Positions 10,967 to 19,816 of a DNA stretch of 64,000 bases are shown in pieces. The stretch is from NCBI GenBank assembly GCA_036389135.1, contig DASVQP010000077.1, forward strand, positions 1 to 64,000, given 5' to 3'. The notes under the pieces were generated by a model. That model was not told where the DNA came from. It searched no databases and was given only the letters and a program-made list of their open reading frames with translations. Made by a program: the position numbers and the translations under genes. Within the stretch, counting starts at the first letter, position 1. Each line of letters starts with the position of its first letter. Source of the stretch: Longimicrobium sp. GTDB lineage: Bacteria; Gemmatimonadota; Gemmatimonadetes; Longimicrobiales; Longimicrobiaceae.

Positions 10967-12309
10967 GGGGCGGTGGGAAGCGTGAAGTGGAAGATGGCGC
11001 CCTCGTTGGGTGCGCTGGTGACCGACAGGATTCCGCCGTGCGCCTCCACGATGCCGCGGGCGATGCTGAGCCCCAGCCCCACGCCGCGCCGGTCCGCGCG
11101 CCCCGCCTGCCAGAACCGGTCGAAGGCGCGCTCCACCTGCTCCACGCTCATCCCCGGCCCCGTATCCGCCACGGAGAAGCGCACGGCTCCCTCCGCGCAC
11201 GCCGCTCCCAGCGTCACCGCGCCCCCGGCGGGGGTGAACTTGACGGCGTTCCCCGCCAGGTTGGCGAACACCTGCAGCACGCGGTCGCGGTCCGCCAGCA
11301 CCGCCGGCAGCGAGCCCGCGCAGTCGGTGAGGAGCTCCACCCCGTTCTCCTCCGCGGGAGCGCGCATCACCTCGGCGGCGTCGGCCAGCAGGCCGGCCAC
11401 CTCCACCGGCACGGCGTCCACCGCCAGGCCCCCGGCCTCGATGCGGGTGACGTCCATCAGGTCCTCCAGGAGGCGGTTGGCGCGGCGGGCGGCGCGGTGG
11501 ATCACCCCCACCTGCTTCCCCTGCGGCGTGGCGAGCACCTCCCCGGGGAGCGTGTCCAGCAGGAAGGCGGCGGCGGTGATGACGCTCCCCACCGGGTTGC
11601 GCAGGTCGTGCGACACGATGGCGAGCACCGCGTCCCGCGCGCGCGACGCGGCTTCGGCGCTCCGGCGGGCCTCGGCCTCGCGGTCGGCGCGGTCGCGCAG
11701 CTCGGCGTGCAGGGCCAGGACGCCGCGGTTGGTCTCCTCCAGCTCCGCGTTGAGGCGGGCCAGCTCGTTCTGCCGCTCCTCCAGCGACGCTAGCAGGCGC
11801 AGCAGCTCCTGGTTCTGCCTGCGCACCTCGGCCGCGGCGTCGTGCGACACCTCGCGCGCCAGCGTGTCCGCTGCCCGGGCCAGCGACGCCGCCGTGGGCG
11901 CGGCGCCCGCGGGAAGGCGCTTCGCCATCGTCACCACGGTCCCCTTCCCCGGCGCCGCTTCGATGGCAAAGGAATCCATCAGCCGCCGCGTTCCCTGGAG
12001 CCCCACTCCCATCCCGGTCGAAGAGCGGTAGCGCCCCGCCAGCACCTCGTCGAGATGCGGGATCCCCGGCCCGCGGTCCGCCACGCGGATGGCGAGCGAC
12101 CGCACACCTCGCTCCTCCTGCACCCCGATCTCTATCGTGCCGCCGCCCGCGTACGTCTGGGCGTTGCGCACGATCTCGCTCACGGCGGTGGCGATGCGGG
12201 TGGCGCCCTGGGCGTCGAAGCCCACCAGCAGGGCGGCGTGCCGCGCGCGCTGCCGGGCGAGCACCACGTCCTGCTCGCCGCGCAGCACCAGCGACCAGAG
12301 CGGGGTCAC
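10963..12309 (-). CDS. Histidine kinase with N-terminal RsbT-like ATPase domain, paralogue
   Basis: 448 residues, GTG start overlapping the upstream stop. The architecture is the same as its downstream paralogue: an RsbT-like HATPase (TAVSEIVRNAQTYAGGG, DRGPGIPHLDEVLAG), a signalling helix with LNAELEETNRGVLALHAEL, a dimerisation domain with His in AIVSHDLRNPVGSVITA, and a HATPase_c domain (NLAGNAVKF, DTGPGM, GVGLGLSI). The shared NRGV-ALxAEL helix points to duplication. Upstream genes encode RsbR, RsbS, RsbT and an RsbX/SpoIIE-like phosphatase, so the kinase probably takes input from a stressosome. Confidence 0.92.
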   Translation of the reverse strand: MTPLWSLVLRGEQDVVLARQRARHAALLVGFDAQGATRIATAVSEIVRNAQTYAGGGTIEIGVQEERGVRSLAIRVADRGPGIPHLDEVLAGRYRSSTGMGVGLQGTRRLMDSFAIEAAPGKGTVVTMAKRLPAGAAPTAASLARAADTLAREVSHDAAAEVRRQNQELLRLLASLEERQNELARLNAELEETNRGVLALHAELRDRADREAEARRSAEAASRARDAVLAIVSHDLRNPVGSVITAAAFLLDTLPGEVLATPQGKQVGVIHRAARRANRLLEDLMDVTRIEAGGLAVDAVPVEVAGLLADAAEVMRAPAEENGVELLTDCAGSLPAVLADRDRVLQVFANLAGNAVKFTPAGGAVTLGAACAEGAVRFSVADTGPGMSVEQVERAFDRFWQAGRADRRGVGLGLSIARGIVEAHGGILSVTSAPNEGAIFHFTLPTAP

Positions 12310-13331
12310 GGCGTGCGGCGGACGACGACCACCGTGGCGTCGTCCGTCTCGCGGCAGAAGTCGCGAAAGAGGACGCCCGCCACCAGCGCCGGGTCGCGCC
12401 CGGCCAGCCCCGGGTAGCGCGCCATCGACCAGCGCGCCTGCAGGCCGTCCGAGTGCATCACCACCAGCCCTCCCGCGGGCCAGGCGTAGGTGAACTCCTG
12501 CACGCGCCCCACGTGGTGCCCGGCGGTGCCGTTGTGCGACACCATGCTGTGCTCGCGCTCGCCCCCCGCCACGCTCCCGGCGATGTTCCCCACCCCGCAG
12601 TAGCGGATCTCGCCGCGCACCGCGTCCAGAACGGCCACCGCGATGGCCGCGCCGCGCGTGGGGCGCAGGGCGGCGTGGATCGACTCCACCATCTGCACCG
12701 GCGAGTCGTCCGGACGCGCGCGGAAGACCCTGACCGCCTCCATGGAAGCCTCGGCGGCGCCGGGGCCGTGCCCCAGCCCGTCGGCCACCAGCAGGACGCC
12801 GCCGCCCCCGCGCGGAACGAAGGCCCAGTTGTCGCCGCACACCGATTCGCGCGGCTTGGAGAGGTGTACCGCCGCCACCTCCAGCGGCACCGGCGCCGGC
12901 TGCGCGCCGCGTGGCCAGAGGCGCGCCAGGATCGCCGTCCCGATGCCTGGAAGGGAGTGGATGTCGAAGCGGTCGGCCAGCCGCGAGATGGCGCCCAGCC
13001 CCGTTCCCGGCGAGCCGGCGGTGGTGAAGCCGTCGCGCAGCGCCTGCCCCACGTTGGCGATCCCCGCCCCGCGGTCCAGCGCCAGGATCTCCATCCCCAG
13101 CACCCCGCCCTGAATGCGCGGCTGGGCCAGCAGGCGGCCGCCGCCGGAGGTGTGCTTCACCAGGTTGCCGGCCATCTCGGTGGTCACCAGCGCCACGCGC
13201 CCGGCGTCCGTCTCGTCGAAGCCCAGCCCGTGCGCCAGCCGCTGGAACTGGCGGCGCGCGTCGCCCACCTGGCTCTCCTCCTCCACGCGCACCAGGCACC
13301 CGCAGCGCGTCTCCATCGCCGCTACTTCCAT
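12306..13331 (-). CDS. RsbT-like ATPase fused to SpoIIE/RsbX-type PP2C phosphatase
   Basis: 341 residues. The N-terminal half (to about 145) is an anti-sigma-type HATPase (VTTEMAGNLVKHTSGGG, DRGAGIANVGQALRDG, GTGLGAISRLAD). The C-terminal half is a PP2C/SpoIIE domain with the metal-binding acidic motifs VADGLGHG, HSDGL and DDATVVVV. In known stressosomes, RsbX-type phosphatases reset RsbR and RsbS by dephosphorylating them. The start is uncertain: ATG at 13331 overlaps the rsbT end, while an in-frame ATG at 13316 has GGAAG at better distance. Confidence 0.88.
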   Translation of the reverse strand: MEVAAMETRCGCLVRVEEESQVGDARRQFQRLAHGLGFDETDAGRVALVTTEMAGNLVKHTSGGGRLLAQPRIQGGVLGMEILALDRGAGIANVGQALRDGFTTAGSPGTGLGAISRLADRFDIHSLPGIGTAILARLWPRGAQPAPVPLEVAAVHLSKPRESVCGDNWAFVPRGGGGVLLVADGLGHGPGAAEASMEAVRVFRARPDDSPVQMVESIHAALRPTRGAAIAVAVLDAVRGEIRYCGVGNIAGSVAGGEREHSMVSHNGTAGHHVGRVQEFTYAWPAGGLVVMHSDGLQARWSMARYPGLAGRDPALVAGVLFRDFCRETDDATVVVVRRTP

Positions 13332-13741
13332 TTGGTGCCCGTGATGCGCGTCCCCTGCCCCGCCGCCGATTCGATCTCCATCTCGTCCAGCAGCCGCCGC
13401 GAGCCGCCCAGCCCCAGCCCCAGCCCGCCACCGGTGGTGTAGCCGTCTCGCAGTGCCTGCTGCACGTCCGCGATGCCGGGCCCGCTGTCCTCGAACACCA
13501 TGCGCAGCCCGGTGCGCGGCGGCCGCTCGACGGTTTCGATGCGCATCGACCCGCCCCCGCCGTAGACCAGGGTGTTGCGCGCGAGCTCGCTGGCGGCGGT
13601 CACGATCTTGGTCTGGTCCACCAGGGAGAAGCGCAGCTCCACCGCCCGCGCGCGCACGGCCTGGCGGGCGGCCACCACGTCGGCGTCGCTGCGGATGGCG
13701 TACGCCTCACTCCCCGGCGTCAGCATCGCCGGCGCCGTCAT
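13322..13741 (-). CDS. rsbT: Stressosome serine/threonine kinase RsbT
   Basis: 139 residues, a single HATPase_c domain of the anti-sigma/RsbT class: N-box ASELARNTLVYGGGG, G1 box EDSGPGIADVQQALRDG and a glycine-rich lid GGGLGLGLGGSRRLLDEM. In the B. subtilis model RsbT is held by the stressosome core, phosphorylates RsbS and RsbR on stress and is released to its partner. Here no RsbU or sigma-B is nearby; instead histidine kinases follow. Its ATG lies 35 bases inside the rsbS gene. Confidence 0.93.
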   Translation of the reverse strand: MTAPAMLTPGSEAYAIRSDADVVAARQAVRARAVELRFSLVDQTKIVTAASELARNTLVYGGGGSMRIETVERPPRTGLRMVFEDSGPGIADVQQALRDGYTTGGGLGLGLGGSRRLLDEMEIESAAGQGTRITGTKWK

Positions 13742-14111
13742 CCTCGCCCTCCTCCTCCGCCAGCGCCACGCGCAGCAGCTCCATTCCCCGCTCCACGTTG
13801 AGCGCCGTGCGGACCCCTGGAAGGGAGAGGCCCAGCTCCACCAGGGTGATGGCGACCGCCGGCTGCATCCCCACCACCACCGTCTGCGCGTCCAGCACGC
13901 GGCTCATGGCGGCGATGTTGGCCAGCACCCGCCCGATGAACGAGTCCACCACGTCCAGCGACGAGATGTCGATCAGCACCCCGCGCGCGCCGCTCTGCGC
14001 GATGCGCGTGGTGAGGTCGTCCTGCAGCGCCAGGGCGAGCCGGTCGTGCATGTCCACCTGGATCGTAACCAGGAGGACGCGCCCCATCTTGAGGATCGGG
14101 ATGCGCTCCAT
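13707..14111 (-). CDS. rsbS: Stressosome scaffold protein RsbS (STAS domain)
   Basis: 134 residues, a single STAS domain. The conserved phosphorylation segment LDVVDSFIGRVL is present, with Ser57 at the position of B. subtilis RsbS Ser59. The C-terminus after about residue 120 is an acidic tail (EEEGEDDGAGDADAGE). RsbS forms the stressosome core with RsbR and sequesters RsbT. It begins five bases after the rsbR stop and overlaps rsbT, so the order rsbR-rsbS-rsbT is the canonical one. Confidence 0.93.
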   Translation of the reverse strand: MERIPILKMGRVLLVTIQVDMHDRLALALQDDLTTRIAQSGARGVLIDISSLDVVDSFIGRVLANIAAMSRVLDAQTVVVGMQPAVAITLVELGLSLPGVRTALNVERGMELLRVALAEEEGEDDGAGDADAGE

Positions 14112-14116
14112 GCGGC

Positions 14117-14983
14117 TCAGCCCTTCGCGGTGCGCGTGACCCGCCACCCGGTCTGGCGCAGCGCCATGAGGATGGCGTCGGCCAGCGTAGCCTTGGTGGC
14201 GGCGCCGTGCAGCTCCACCCCCAGGTGCACGATGGTCTGCGCGATCTGCGGGCGGATGCCGCTGATGATGCAGTCGGCCCCCATCAGCCGCGCCGCCGCC
14301 ACCGTCTTCAGCAGGTGCTGCGCGACGAGGGTGTCCACCGTGGGCACCCCCGTGATGTCGATGATGGCGACGGTCGCCTCCGTGTCCACGATGCGCTGCA
14401 GCAGGCTTTCCATCACCACCTGCGTGCGCGCGCTGTCCAGCGTGCCGATCAGCGGTACGGCAAGGATGCCGTCCCACAGCTTCACCACGGGGGTGGAGAG
14501 CTCCATCAGCTCCTGCTGCTGACGGTGGATCACCTCTTCGCGGCTGCGCTGGAACACCTCGGTGGTGTGCAGCCCCAGCCGGTCCACCAGCGTGGTGACC
14601 CCTCGCAGCCCTTCGTGGTAGCGCCCCGGATCGTCGCCCGCCGCCGCGCGCAGCCGCTCGAAGAGGGGGCCGCGCAGCGAAAAGACGAAGGTAGCCGTCT
14701 CGGAGGGCGTGAACCCCTTGAGCGCCCGCGCCCGCGACACGCGCCCCAGCATCTCGCGCAGCGGCGCCCAGGCGGGGCTGTCCGGCTCGGCCGGCCCGCC
14801 GCTTCGCAGCGCCTCGCGCAGAAGCTGCAGGAACTCGCCGGACTGCTGGCGGAGCTCGGCCTCGGTGATCAGGTCGGGGCGCGTGTCCGGCGAGGCGAGC
14901 TGCTCGGCGATCCACGCCTCCTGCAGCCCGTGCGGGTCGCTCGTGAGAAGGTCCGTGACGATCTGGGTGGTGCTGCTGTCCAT
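14117..14983 (-). CDS. rsbR: Stressosome sensor RsbR (N-terminal sensor plus STAS)
   Basis: 288 residues. The N-terminal helical domain (about 1-155) resembles the RsbRD-type sensor; the C-terminal STAS domain (about 165-285) contains VPLIGTLDSARTQ with Thr181 and GVPTVDTLVAQHLL with Thr218, the positions of the two regulatory threonines in B. subtilis RsbRA. The sensor lacks haem or flavin motifs that I can recognise, so the signal is unknown. It is first in the seven-gene operon; ATG at 14983 fits the family start. Confidence 0.92.
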   Translation of the reverse strand: MDSSTTQIVTDLLTSDPHGLQEAWIAEQLASPDTRPDLITEAELRQQSGEFLQLLREALRSGGPAEPDSPAWAPLREMLGRVSRARALKGFTPSETATFVFSLRGPLFERLRAAAGDDPGRYHEGLRGVTTLVDRLGLHTTEVFQRSREEVIHRQQQELMELSTPVVKLWDGILAVPLIGTLDSARTQVVMESLLQRIVDTEATVAIIDITGVPTVDTLVAQHLLKTVAAARLMGADCIISGIRPQIAQTIVHLGVELHGAATKATLADAILMALRQTGWRVTRTAKG

Positions 14984-15082
14984 GGCTGCGCCGGGGATAC
15001 GTGTTGGCGGGCAACGAATTGACGAAAATGGGATGCTCCGCGGCTGCGCCGGTTCGCAAGGATGAAGCCGGGGCGCGCGGGC

Positions 15083-15334
15083 CTACCCGCGCGCCCCTTC
15101 GATCTCCTTCAGCAGCTCCCCGTCGTCCATCCCCTCTTCCCAGTCGCCGGCGAGCTCCAGCTCGGCGGTCTGCGCGCCGCCGCTGGGGGTGCACACCACG
15201 CGGAAGCGGTCCCCGGCGCCGTCCACGCGCGCCGCGTCCTTGTTCCCCGATTCGTCCGCGCTCTGGGCCAGCCCGGCGTACGCCTGCACGCACGTCCACC
15301 GCACCCCCTCCGCATCCGTGACTTCCCGTGGCAT
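15083..15334 (-). CDS. Small hypothetical protein, paralogous to the one at 26466
   Basis: 83 residues, no known domain. It starts MPREVTDAEGVRWTCVQAYAG and ends with an acidic helix WEEGMDDGELLKEIEGA. The same layout (REfTDxxGxxW, a CxxxxxxxxL strand, WEEaSDDDLRAML) is seen in the protein encoded at 26466-26864, so these are two members of one small family. It is upstream of rsbR on the same strand, 99 bases apart. Function unknown. Confidence 0.7.
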   Translation of the reverse strand: MPREVTDAEGVRWTCVQAYAGLAQSADESGNKDAARVDGAGDRFRVVCTPSGGAQTAELELAGDWEEGMDDGELLKEIEGARG

Positions 15335-15564
15335 CCCGTCTCCGTGGCCGGTGTGACTTCGATTCCGTGCGCGGCGGGTTTGCGAATCGCGGGCCAGGGG
15401 GGGACGCGGGCGGCGGCAATCCTCGCAGGGGCCGCCCCGCGTGGCTGCCCGTGCCCGCCCCGGCTCCGCCCCCGTCGTCCCGGCGCGGCGATTGCCTGCG
15501 AAATCAGGTCCCGGCCGGCGGTCCGTCCGCCGGCATGCGGCACCCACAACGCGGAGCGTCCCCC

Positions 15565-15807
15565 ATGAATCGACACATTCTCCTGACCCTCTCGCTGTGC
15601 GGCATCCTGGCCGGCTGCGCCGACGCATCCAAGGAACCCGAGCCGCCCGCGAACTCCGAACAGCTCCCAGCACCGCCGGACCCGTCGGGCGGCACCGCGG
15701 GCCAGGGCGAGGGCGCGCAAGACCCGGCCGTCACGCCCGGCAGCACCTCGCAGCCCACCACCGCGGCGCCGTCGGCCCCGGCCCTGCCCGACACCGCCGC
15801 GCACTGA
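15565..15807 (+). CDS. Small low-complexity lipoprotein
   Basis: 80 residues. The signal peptide ends in the lipobox ILAGC, and the mature part is Pro-, Ala-, Ser- and Thr-rich without any domain. Probably a small periplasmic lipoprotein; function unknown. Confidence 0.65.
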   Translation: MNRHILLTLSLCGILAGCADASKEPEPPANSEQLPAPPDPSGGTAGQGEGAQDPAVTPGSTSQPTTAAPSAPALPDTAAH

Positions 15808-15829
15808 CGCACGTGCCCGAGCCCGATCG

Positions 15830-15879
15830 CACGGAGACGCGGAAGAGAGCACGCGGCATCTTCTCCGTTTCTCCGTGCC
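15830..15879. repeat. Post-stop palindromic repeat (CACGGAG variant)
   Basis: Imperfect inverted repeat starting CACGGAGACGCGGAAGAGA and ending TTCTCCGTTTCTCCGTG, 22 bases after the lipoprotein stop. A diverged member of the family described at 18249. Confidence 0.5.
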
Positions 15880-15899
15880 AGTTCGTCCCGTCGCCCACC

Positions 15900-16646
15900 A
15901 TGCCCACGATGCCGGAAGAACCGAGCGCGCCCTCCGGCCGCTTCCTGACGGCACAGTGGCGCGACCTCCTCATGCTCAACTACGAGGTCGATCCGGCCGC
16001 CCTGCGCCCGCTCGTGCCCGCCGGGACGGAGCTGGACTCGTGGGGCGGCACCACGTACGCCAGCATGGTGGGCTTCCTCTTCCTGGACACGCGGGTGCTG
16101 GGGGTGCCGATCCCCTTCCACCGCGACTTCGAGGAGGTGAACCTGCGCTTCTACGTTCGCCGCCGCGGGGCGGAGGGGTGGCGGCGCGGGGTGGTGTTCG
16201 TGCGCGAGATCGTGCCGCGCTGGGCGATCGCGACGGTGGCGCGGGTGATCTACAACGAGCAGTACGCCGCCATGCCCATGCGCCACCGCATCGCGCCGCT
16301 GGATGACGGCGGGCGGCACGTGGAGTATGGATGGAAGCATGGCGGCCGCTGGTGTGCCCTGCGCGCCACCACGCACGGCGATCCGCAGCCGCTCGTCCCA
16401 GGCTCGGAGGCGGAGTTCATCACGGAGCACTACTGGGGATACGCGGCGCAGCGCGGCGGGGGCACGGTGGAGTACCGCGTGGAGCACCCGTCGTGGCGCG
16501 TGTGGGATGCGCAGACGCACCAGCTCGACGCCGAGGTGGCCGCGCTCTACGGCCCCGCATTCGCTGAAGCGCTCACCGCTCCGCCCCGCTCCGCGTTCGT
16601 CGCAGAGGGGTCGCCGGTCGTGGTGCGGCGCGGCGCGCGCGTGTAA
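15900..16646 (+). CDS. DUF2071 (YqjF-type) protein
   Basis: 248 residues, soluble. Features of DUF2071 are visible: LTAQWRDLLMLNYEVDPAALRPLVPAGTELDSW near the N-terminus, then ASMVGFLFLDTRVLGVPIPFHRDFEEVNLRFYV and VFVREIVPRWAIATVARVIYNEQY. The family has an acetoacetate-decarboxylase-like fold; its function is unknown. ATG at 15900 is used; an in-frame ATG nine bases later is equally possible. The idi gene follows after nine bases, suggesting an operon. Confidence 0.88.
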   Translation: MPTMPEEPSAPSGRFLTAQWRDLLMLNYEVDPAALRPLVPAGTELDSWGGTTYASMVGFLFLDTRVLGVPIPFHRDFEEVNLRFYVRRRGAEGWRRGVVFVREIVPRWAIATVARVIYNEQYAAMPMRHRIAPLDDGGRHVEYGWKHGGRWCALRATTHGDPQPLVPGSEAEFITEHYWGYAAQRGGGTVEYRVEHPSWRVWDAQTHQLDAEVAALYGPAFAEALTAPPRSAFVAEGSPVVVRRGARV

Positions 16647-16655
16647 ATTTACGGC

Positions 16656-17222
16656 ATGAACCCGCCATTCCCCGAAGAGCGCGTCGTCCTGGTGGACGAG
16701 AGCGACGCCGAAGTCGGCACGCTGGAGAAGCAGCGCGCGCACGTGGAGGGGCGGCTGCATCGCGCGCTCTCCGTGTTCGTCTTCAACCGCGACGGCGACG
16801 TGCTGCTCCAGCGCCGCGCCTCCGCCAAGTACCACTCCGGCGGCCAGTGGACGAACACCTGCTGCAGCCATCCGCGCCCCGGCGAGCCCGTCGACGTCGC
16901 CGCGCGCCGCCGCCTGCGCGAGGAGATGGGTTTCGAGTGCGACCTCCACCCCGCCTTCGCCTTCACCTACCGCGCGGAGGTGGGCGGCGGCCTGGTGGAG
17001 CACGAGCTCGACCACGTCTTCGTGGGCCGCTGGGAGGGCGCCCCCGCCCCCGACCCGGCCGAGGTGGACGGCTGGCGCTGGGCCCCGCTCGACGACCTCG
17101 CCCGCGACGCCGAGGCCCATCCGGACGCCTACACACCTTGGATCCGCATGATCCTCGCCGACCCGCGCTGGCGCGACACGCTCCAGCGCGCGGCTGCCCC
17201 CCTGCCACGGCATCCGTGGTAG
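16656..17222 (+). CDS. idi: Isopentenyl-diphosphate delta-isomerase, type I
   Basis: 188 residues, a typical length for bacterial Idi-1. It interconverts isopentenyl and dimethylallyl diphosphate. Visible are the active-site segment TNTCCSHP (catalytic Cys70), the Nudix-like metal helix AARRRLREEMGFEC and the second acid motif VEHELDHVFVG. The C-terminus ends WIRMILADPRW as in relatives. It overlaps nothing and follows the DUF2071 gene closely. A GTAGGGGC repeat begins at the stop codon. Confidence 0.96.
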   Translation: MNPPFPEERVVLVDESDAEVGTLEKQRAHVEGRLHRALSVFVFNRDGDVLLQRRASAKYHSGGQWTNTCCSHPRPGEPVDVAARRRLREEMGFECDLHPAFAFTYRAEVGGGLVEHELDHVFVGRWEGAPAPDPAEVDGWRWAPLDDLARDAEAHPDAYTPWIRMILADPRWRDTLQRAAAPLPRHPW

Positions 17223-17310
17223 GGGCGCGATTCATCGCGCCCACCCTTGCCCCCGCCACAACCTCCGCGCCCCGCACCAATCCCGTAGGGGCAGACCTGC
17301 GTGTCTGCCC
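17220..17310. repeat. Paired palindromic intergenic repeat (GTAGGGGC family), copy 2
   Basis: Hairpin one (17220-17242) has arms GGGGCGCGA and TCGCGCCC around TTCA; hairpin two (17285-17310) has arms GGGGCAGAC and GTCTGCCC around CTGC. They are joined by a C-rich spacer ending CCGCACCAATCCC. The repeat begins on the idi stop codon. Confidence 0.8.
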
Positions 17311-17457
17311 TCCCTCTGCCCCGCCTCGATCCAGGCCGCCGCATGACAATCCCGCCGCCATCCTCCACCGAAACGCACTGGGCCCGCGCATCGTAGGGCA
17401 ACGTGCGCCGAGCTGGCCGAACGCGGTCCGCCGGTCTCCCGAACCGATACCCCCTCG

Positions 17458-18243
17458 ATGCTCCCGCGCGTCTTCCTGCTCCTGATCGTCCTTTCCGTCA
17501 TCGCGTGCGGCATCCGGCAGCTGTATCTCGCGCTGTGGAGCTTCCCCGCGCTTCGGCCGGACGAGATGGAGGGCGCCGAGCCCGCGCTCCCGCGCGACGA
17601 CGAGGAGCTGGCAAGCGGCGCATTCCTGCATCGCATCCTGACCGAAGGGTTCTGCCACGAGCGCGAAGCGTGGGCGCTGGAGCAGGCGCGGAGCGTTGCG
17701 GACCGGCTGCAGCCAGACCGGCCGCCGGAGGCGCGATTGCACGTGGAAGTGCTCTGGACGGCGGAGGTCAACGCGTTCACGGCGCCGGGGCGGTGGGTGT
17801 ACCTCTCGCGCCGGCTGATGGAGCGGTGCATGTACGAAGACGCCGTCGCGATGGTGGTCGCGCACGAGATCGCCCACCACGACCTGGGGCACCTGGACGG
17901 CGCCTCACCGCTGGTGTGGATGGCGCGGCAGCGCCTGCACGGCCCCGAACACGAGGCGAAGGCGGACGCGCACGGATTCAACCTGTGCCTGGCGGCCGGA
18001 TACGATCCCTGGCGCGCCCTTCACCTCTTCGACGTGCTGGAGGCGCACGCACTCGACGTCGGCGCCCGATCCGCCGTATTCGGCCCTGAGAGCGCCATCG
18101 ATGCCGCCCTCGCCGATGCCCCCGAGTGGAAGGTCGAGCTGCTCCGCTGGCTCCACGCCCGCCGCACCGGCTACCTCCCGCTGCGCGAGCGCAAGGCGGC
18201 GCTCGCCAACGCGTATCTGGCGGCCGCCGCGGAGTGCACGTGA
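17458..18243 (+). CDS. M48-family zinc metallopeptidase, membrane-anchored
   Basis: 261 residues. A single N-terminal hydrophobic segment (3-22) anchors the protein. The zinc motif HEIAHH (136-141) and the third ligand region EHEAKADAHGFNL (about 164-176) define gluzincin family M48. NAFTAPGRWVYLSRRLME is the typical strand preceding the active site. M48 enzymes act in envelope protein quality control. No TPR domain. It is followed six bases later by a post-stop palindrome. Confidence 0.88.
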   Translation: MLPRVFLLLIVLSVIACGIRQLYLALWSFPALRPDEMEGAEPALPRDDEELASGAFLHRILTEGFCHEREAWALEQARSVADRLQPDRPPEARLHVEVLWTAEVNAFTAPGRWVYLSRRLMERCMYEDAVAMVVAHEIAHHDLGHLDGASPLVWMARQRLHGPEHEAKADAHGFNLCLAAGYDPWRALHLFDVLEAHALDVGARSAVFGPESAIDAALADAPEWKVELLRWLHARRTGYLPLRERKAALANAYLAAAAECT

Positions 18244-18248
18244 AAAAA

Positions 18249-18338
18249 GCCTCACACGGAGGCCACAGAGGGAACTACAAGCCGCGGAGCACTTCTCTCC
18301 GTAGTTCTTTCCGTACCCTCTGTGGCTCTGTGTGAGGC
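18249..18338. repeat. Post-stop palindromic repeat, full copy A
   Basis: Imperfect 90-base palindrome whose ends are GCCTCACACGGAGGCCACAG and CTGTGGCTCTGTGTGAGGC, with a variable middle. It starts six bases after the M48 peptidase stop. Other full copies: 22683, 39182, 50605 and 59831. Confidence 0.85.
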
Positions 18339-18411
18339 CCTCTGTTTCGGTGCCCGGCCGCGCGTGGTAGCTTGGGGAAACGGACGAACAGCCACCCTGC
18401 GCAACCGCACC

Positions 18412-19704
18412 ATGCGAACGCTCCTCACGCTTCTCCTTGCACTCTGCGCCCTCCCGCTCGCCGCGCAGACGCCCGCGCAGGCAGTACTGATCCGCCCCGC
18501 GCGGGTGTGGGACGGGGTGGCCGCCGCGCCGCACGAGGGATGGGTGGTGCTGGTGCGCGGCGCGCGCATCGAAGCCGCTGGACCTGCGTCCGCCGTGCGG
18601 GCGCCGGCCGATGCGCGGGTGGTGGATCTCCCCGGCGCCACGCTGATGCCGGGGATGATCGAGGGGCATTCGCACCTCCTCCTCCACCCGTACAACGAGA
18701 CGTCGTGGGACGACCAGGTGCTGCGCGAGTCGCAAGCGCTGCGCGTCGCCCGCGCCACCGCGCACGCACGCGCCACGCTGATGGCGGGCTTCACCACCGT
18801 CCGCGACCTGGGGACGGAGGGCGCCGGCTGGGCGGACGTAGGGCTCCGCGACGCCATCGCGCAGGGGATCATCCCCGGGCCGCGGATGCAGGTGTCGACG
18901 CTCGCCATCGTCGCCAGCGGGAGCTACGGGCCCAAGGGCGCGAGCGAGGTGAGCTTCCCGCAGGGCGCTGAAGAGGCGGATGGCACCGACGCCCTCCTCC
19001 GCGCCGTGCGCGGGCAGATCGGGCGGGGCGCGGACTGGGTGAAGCTGTACGGCGACTACCGCTGGGGCCCGGACGAGCCCTCGCGCCCCACCTTCACCGA
19101 GGCCGAGATCCGCCTGGCCGTGGAGGCCGCGCGCGACGCGGGGCGCCCGGTGGCGGTGCACGCCTCCACGCCCGAGGGAATGCGCCGCGCCGCCGCCGCC
19201 GGCGCCGCGACCATCGAGCACGGCGACAACGGCACGGCCGAGGTCTTCCGGCTGATGAAGGCGCGCGGCACGGCGCTCTGCCCCACGCTGGCCGCGGGCG
19301 ACGCCATCCTCCAGTACCGGGGGTGGCGCAAAGGGGTGGAGCCCGAGCCGGCGCGCATCCGTGAGAAGCGCGCCTCCTTTCGCGCGGCGCTGCAGTCCGG
19401 TGTCACCATCTGCATGGGCGGCGACGTGGGCGTCTACACGCACGGCGACAACGCGCGCGAGATGGAGCTGATGGTGGACTATGGGATGACGCCCGCGCAG
19501 GCGCTGATGGCCGCAACGTCGGTCAACGCACGGATCTTTGGCCTGGCGGATCAGCTCGGCACGGTGCGCCCCGGGCTCCTCGCCGATCTGGTGGCCGTCG
19601 ATGGCGATCCCACGCGCGACATCCGTGCGACTCGCGCCGTGCGCTGGGTGATGAAGAACGGCGTCGTGTTCCGCGGGCCGGGTGCCGCAGCGGAGCGTCC
19701 GTAA
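18412..19704 (+). CDS. Secreted amidohydrolase (imidazolonepropionase/prolidase-like)
   Basis: 430 residues with a signal peptide (about 1-19, ALPLAAQ). The metal-dependent amidohydrolase fold is clear: [13 protein letters not shown] (first two His ligands), [13 protein letters not shown] (bridging Lys), RPVAVHAST and TIEHGDNG (His ligands), [11 protein letters not shown] (catalytic Asp), and the closing [29 protein letters not shown]. The substrate cannot be told; secreted members include Xaa-Pro and Xaa-Arg dipeptidases. The ATG at 18412 places the signal peptide first. Confidence 0.92.
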   Translation: MRTLLTLLLALCALPLAAQTPAQAVLIRPARVWDGVAAAPHEGWVVLVRGARIEAAGPASAVRAPADARVVDLPGATLMPGMIEGHSHLLLHPYNETSWDDQVLRESQALRVARATAHARATLMAGFTTVRDLGTEGAGWADVGLRDAIAQGIIPGPRMQVSTLAIVASGSYGPKGASEVSFPQGAEEADGTDALLRAVRGQIGRGADWVKLYGDYRWGPDEPSRPTFTEAEIRLAVEAARDAGRPVAVHASTPEGMRRAAAAGAATIEHGDNGTAEVFRLMKARGTALCPTLAAGDAILQYRGWRKGVEPEPARIREKRASFRAALQSGVTICMGGDVGVYTHGDNAREMELMVDYGMTPAQALMAATSVNARIFGLADQLGTVRPGLLADLVAVDGDPTRDIRATRAVRWVMKNGVVFRGPGAAAERP

Positions 19705-19709
19705 CCGCG

Positions 19710-19736
19710 TTTCACACAGAGACGCAGAGGGTACGG
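19710..19736. repeat. Post-stop palindromic repeat, left half only
   Basis: TTTCACACAGAGACGCAGAG, six bases after the amidohydrolase stop; the right arm is replaced by the terminator at 19761. Confidence 0.6.
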
Positions 19737-19760
19737 AAAGGGCACGGAGGGAGATACGAG

Positions 19761-19795
19761 AGGAGGCCGCACCCGCGGGGGTACGGCCTCCTTTC
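19761..19795. terminator. Convergent-gene terminator hairpin
   Basis: Stem AGGAGGCCG (19761-19769) with CGGCCTCCT (19784-19792), then TTT. Lies between the converging amidohydrolase and lipoprotein genes. Confidence 0.65.
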
Positions 19796-19816
19796 CTGCG
19801 TTCGGAAGCAGTCGGA

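Noticed and set aside
9623-12031. 802-codon open frame on the plus strand
   Set aside because: Antisense to two histidine kinases that have complete motifs on the other strand.
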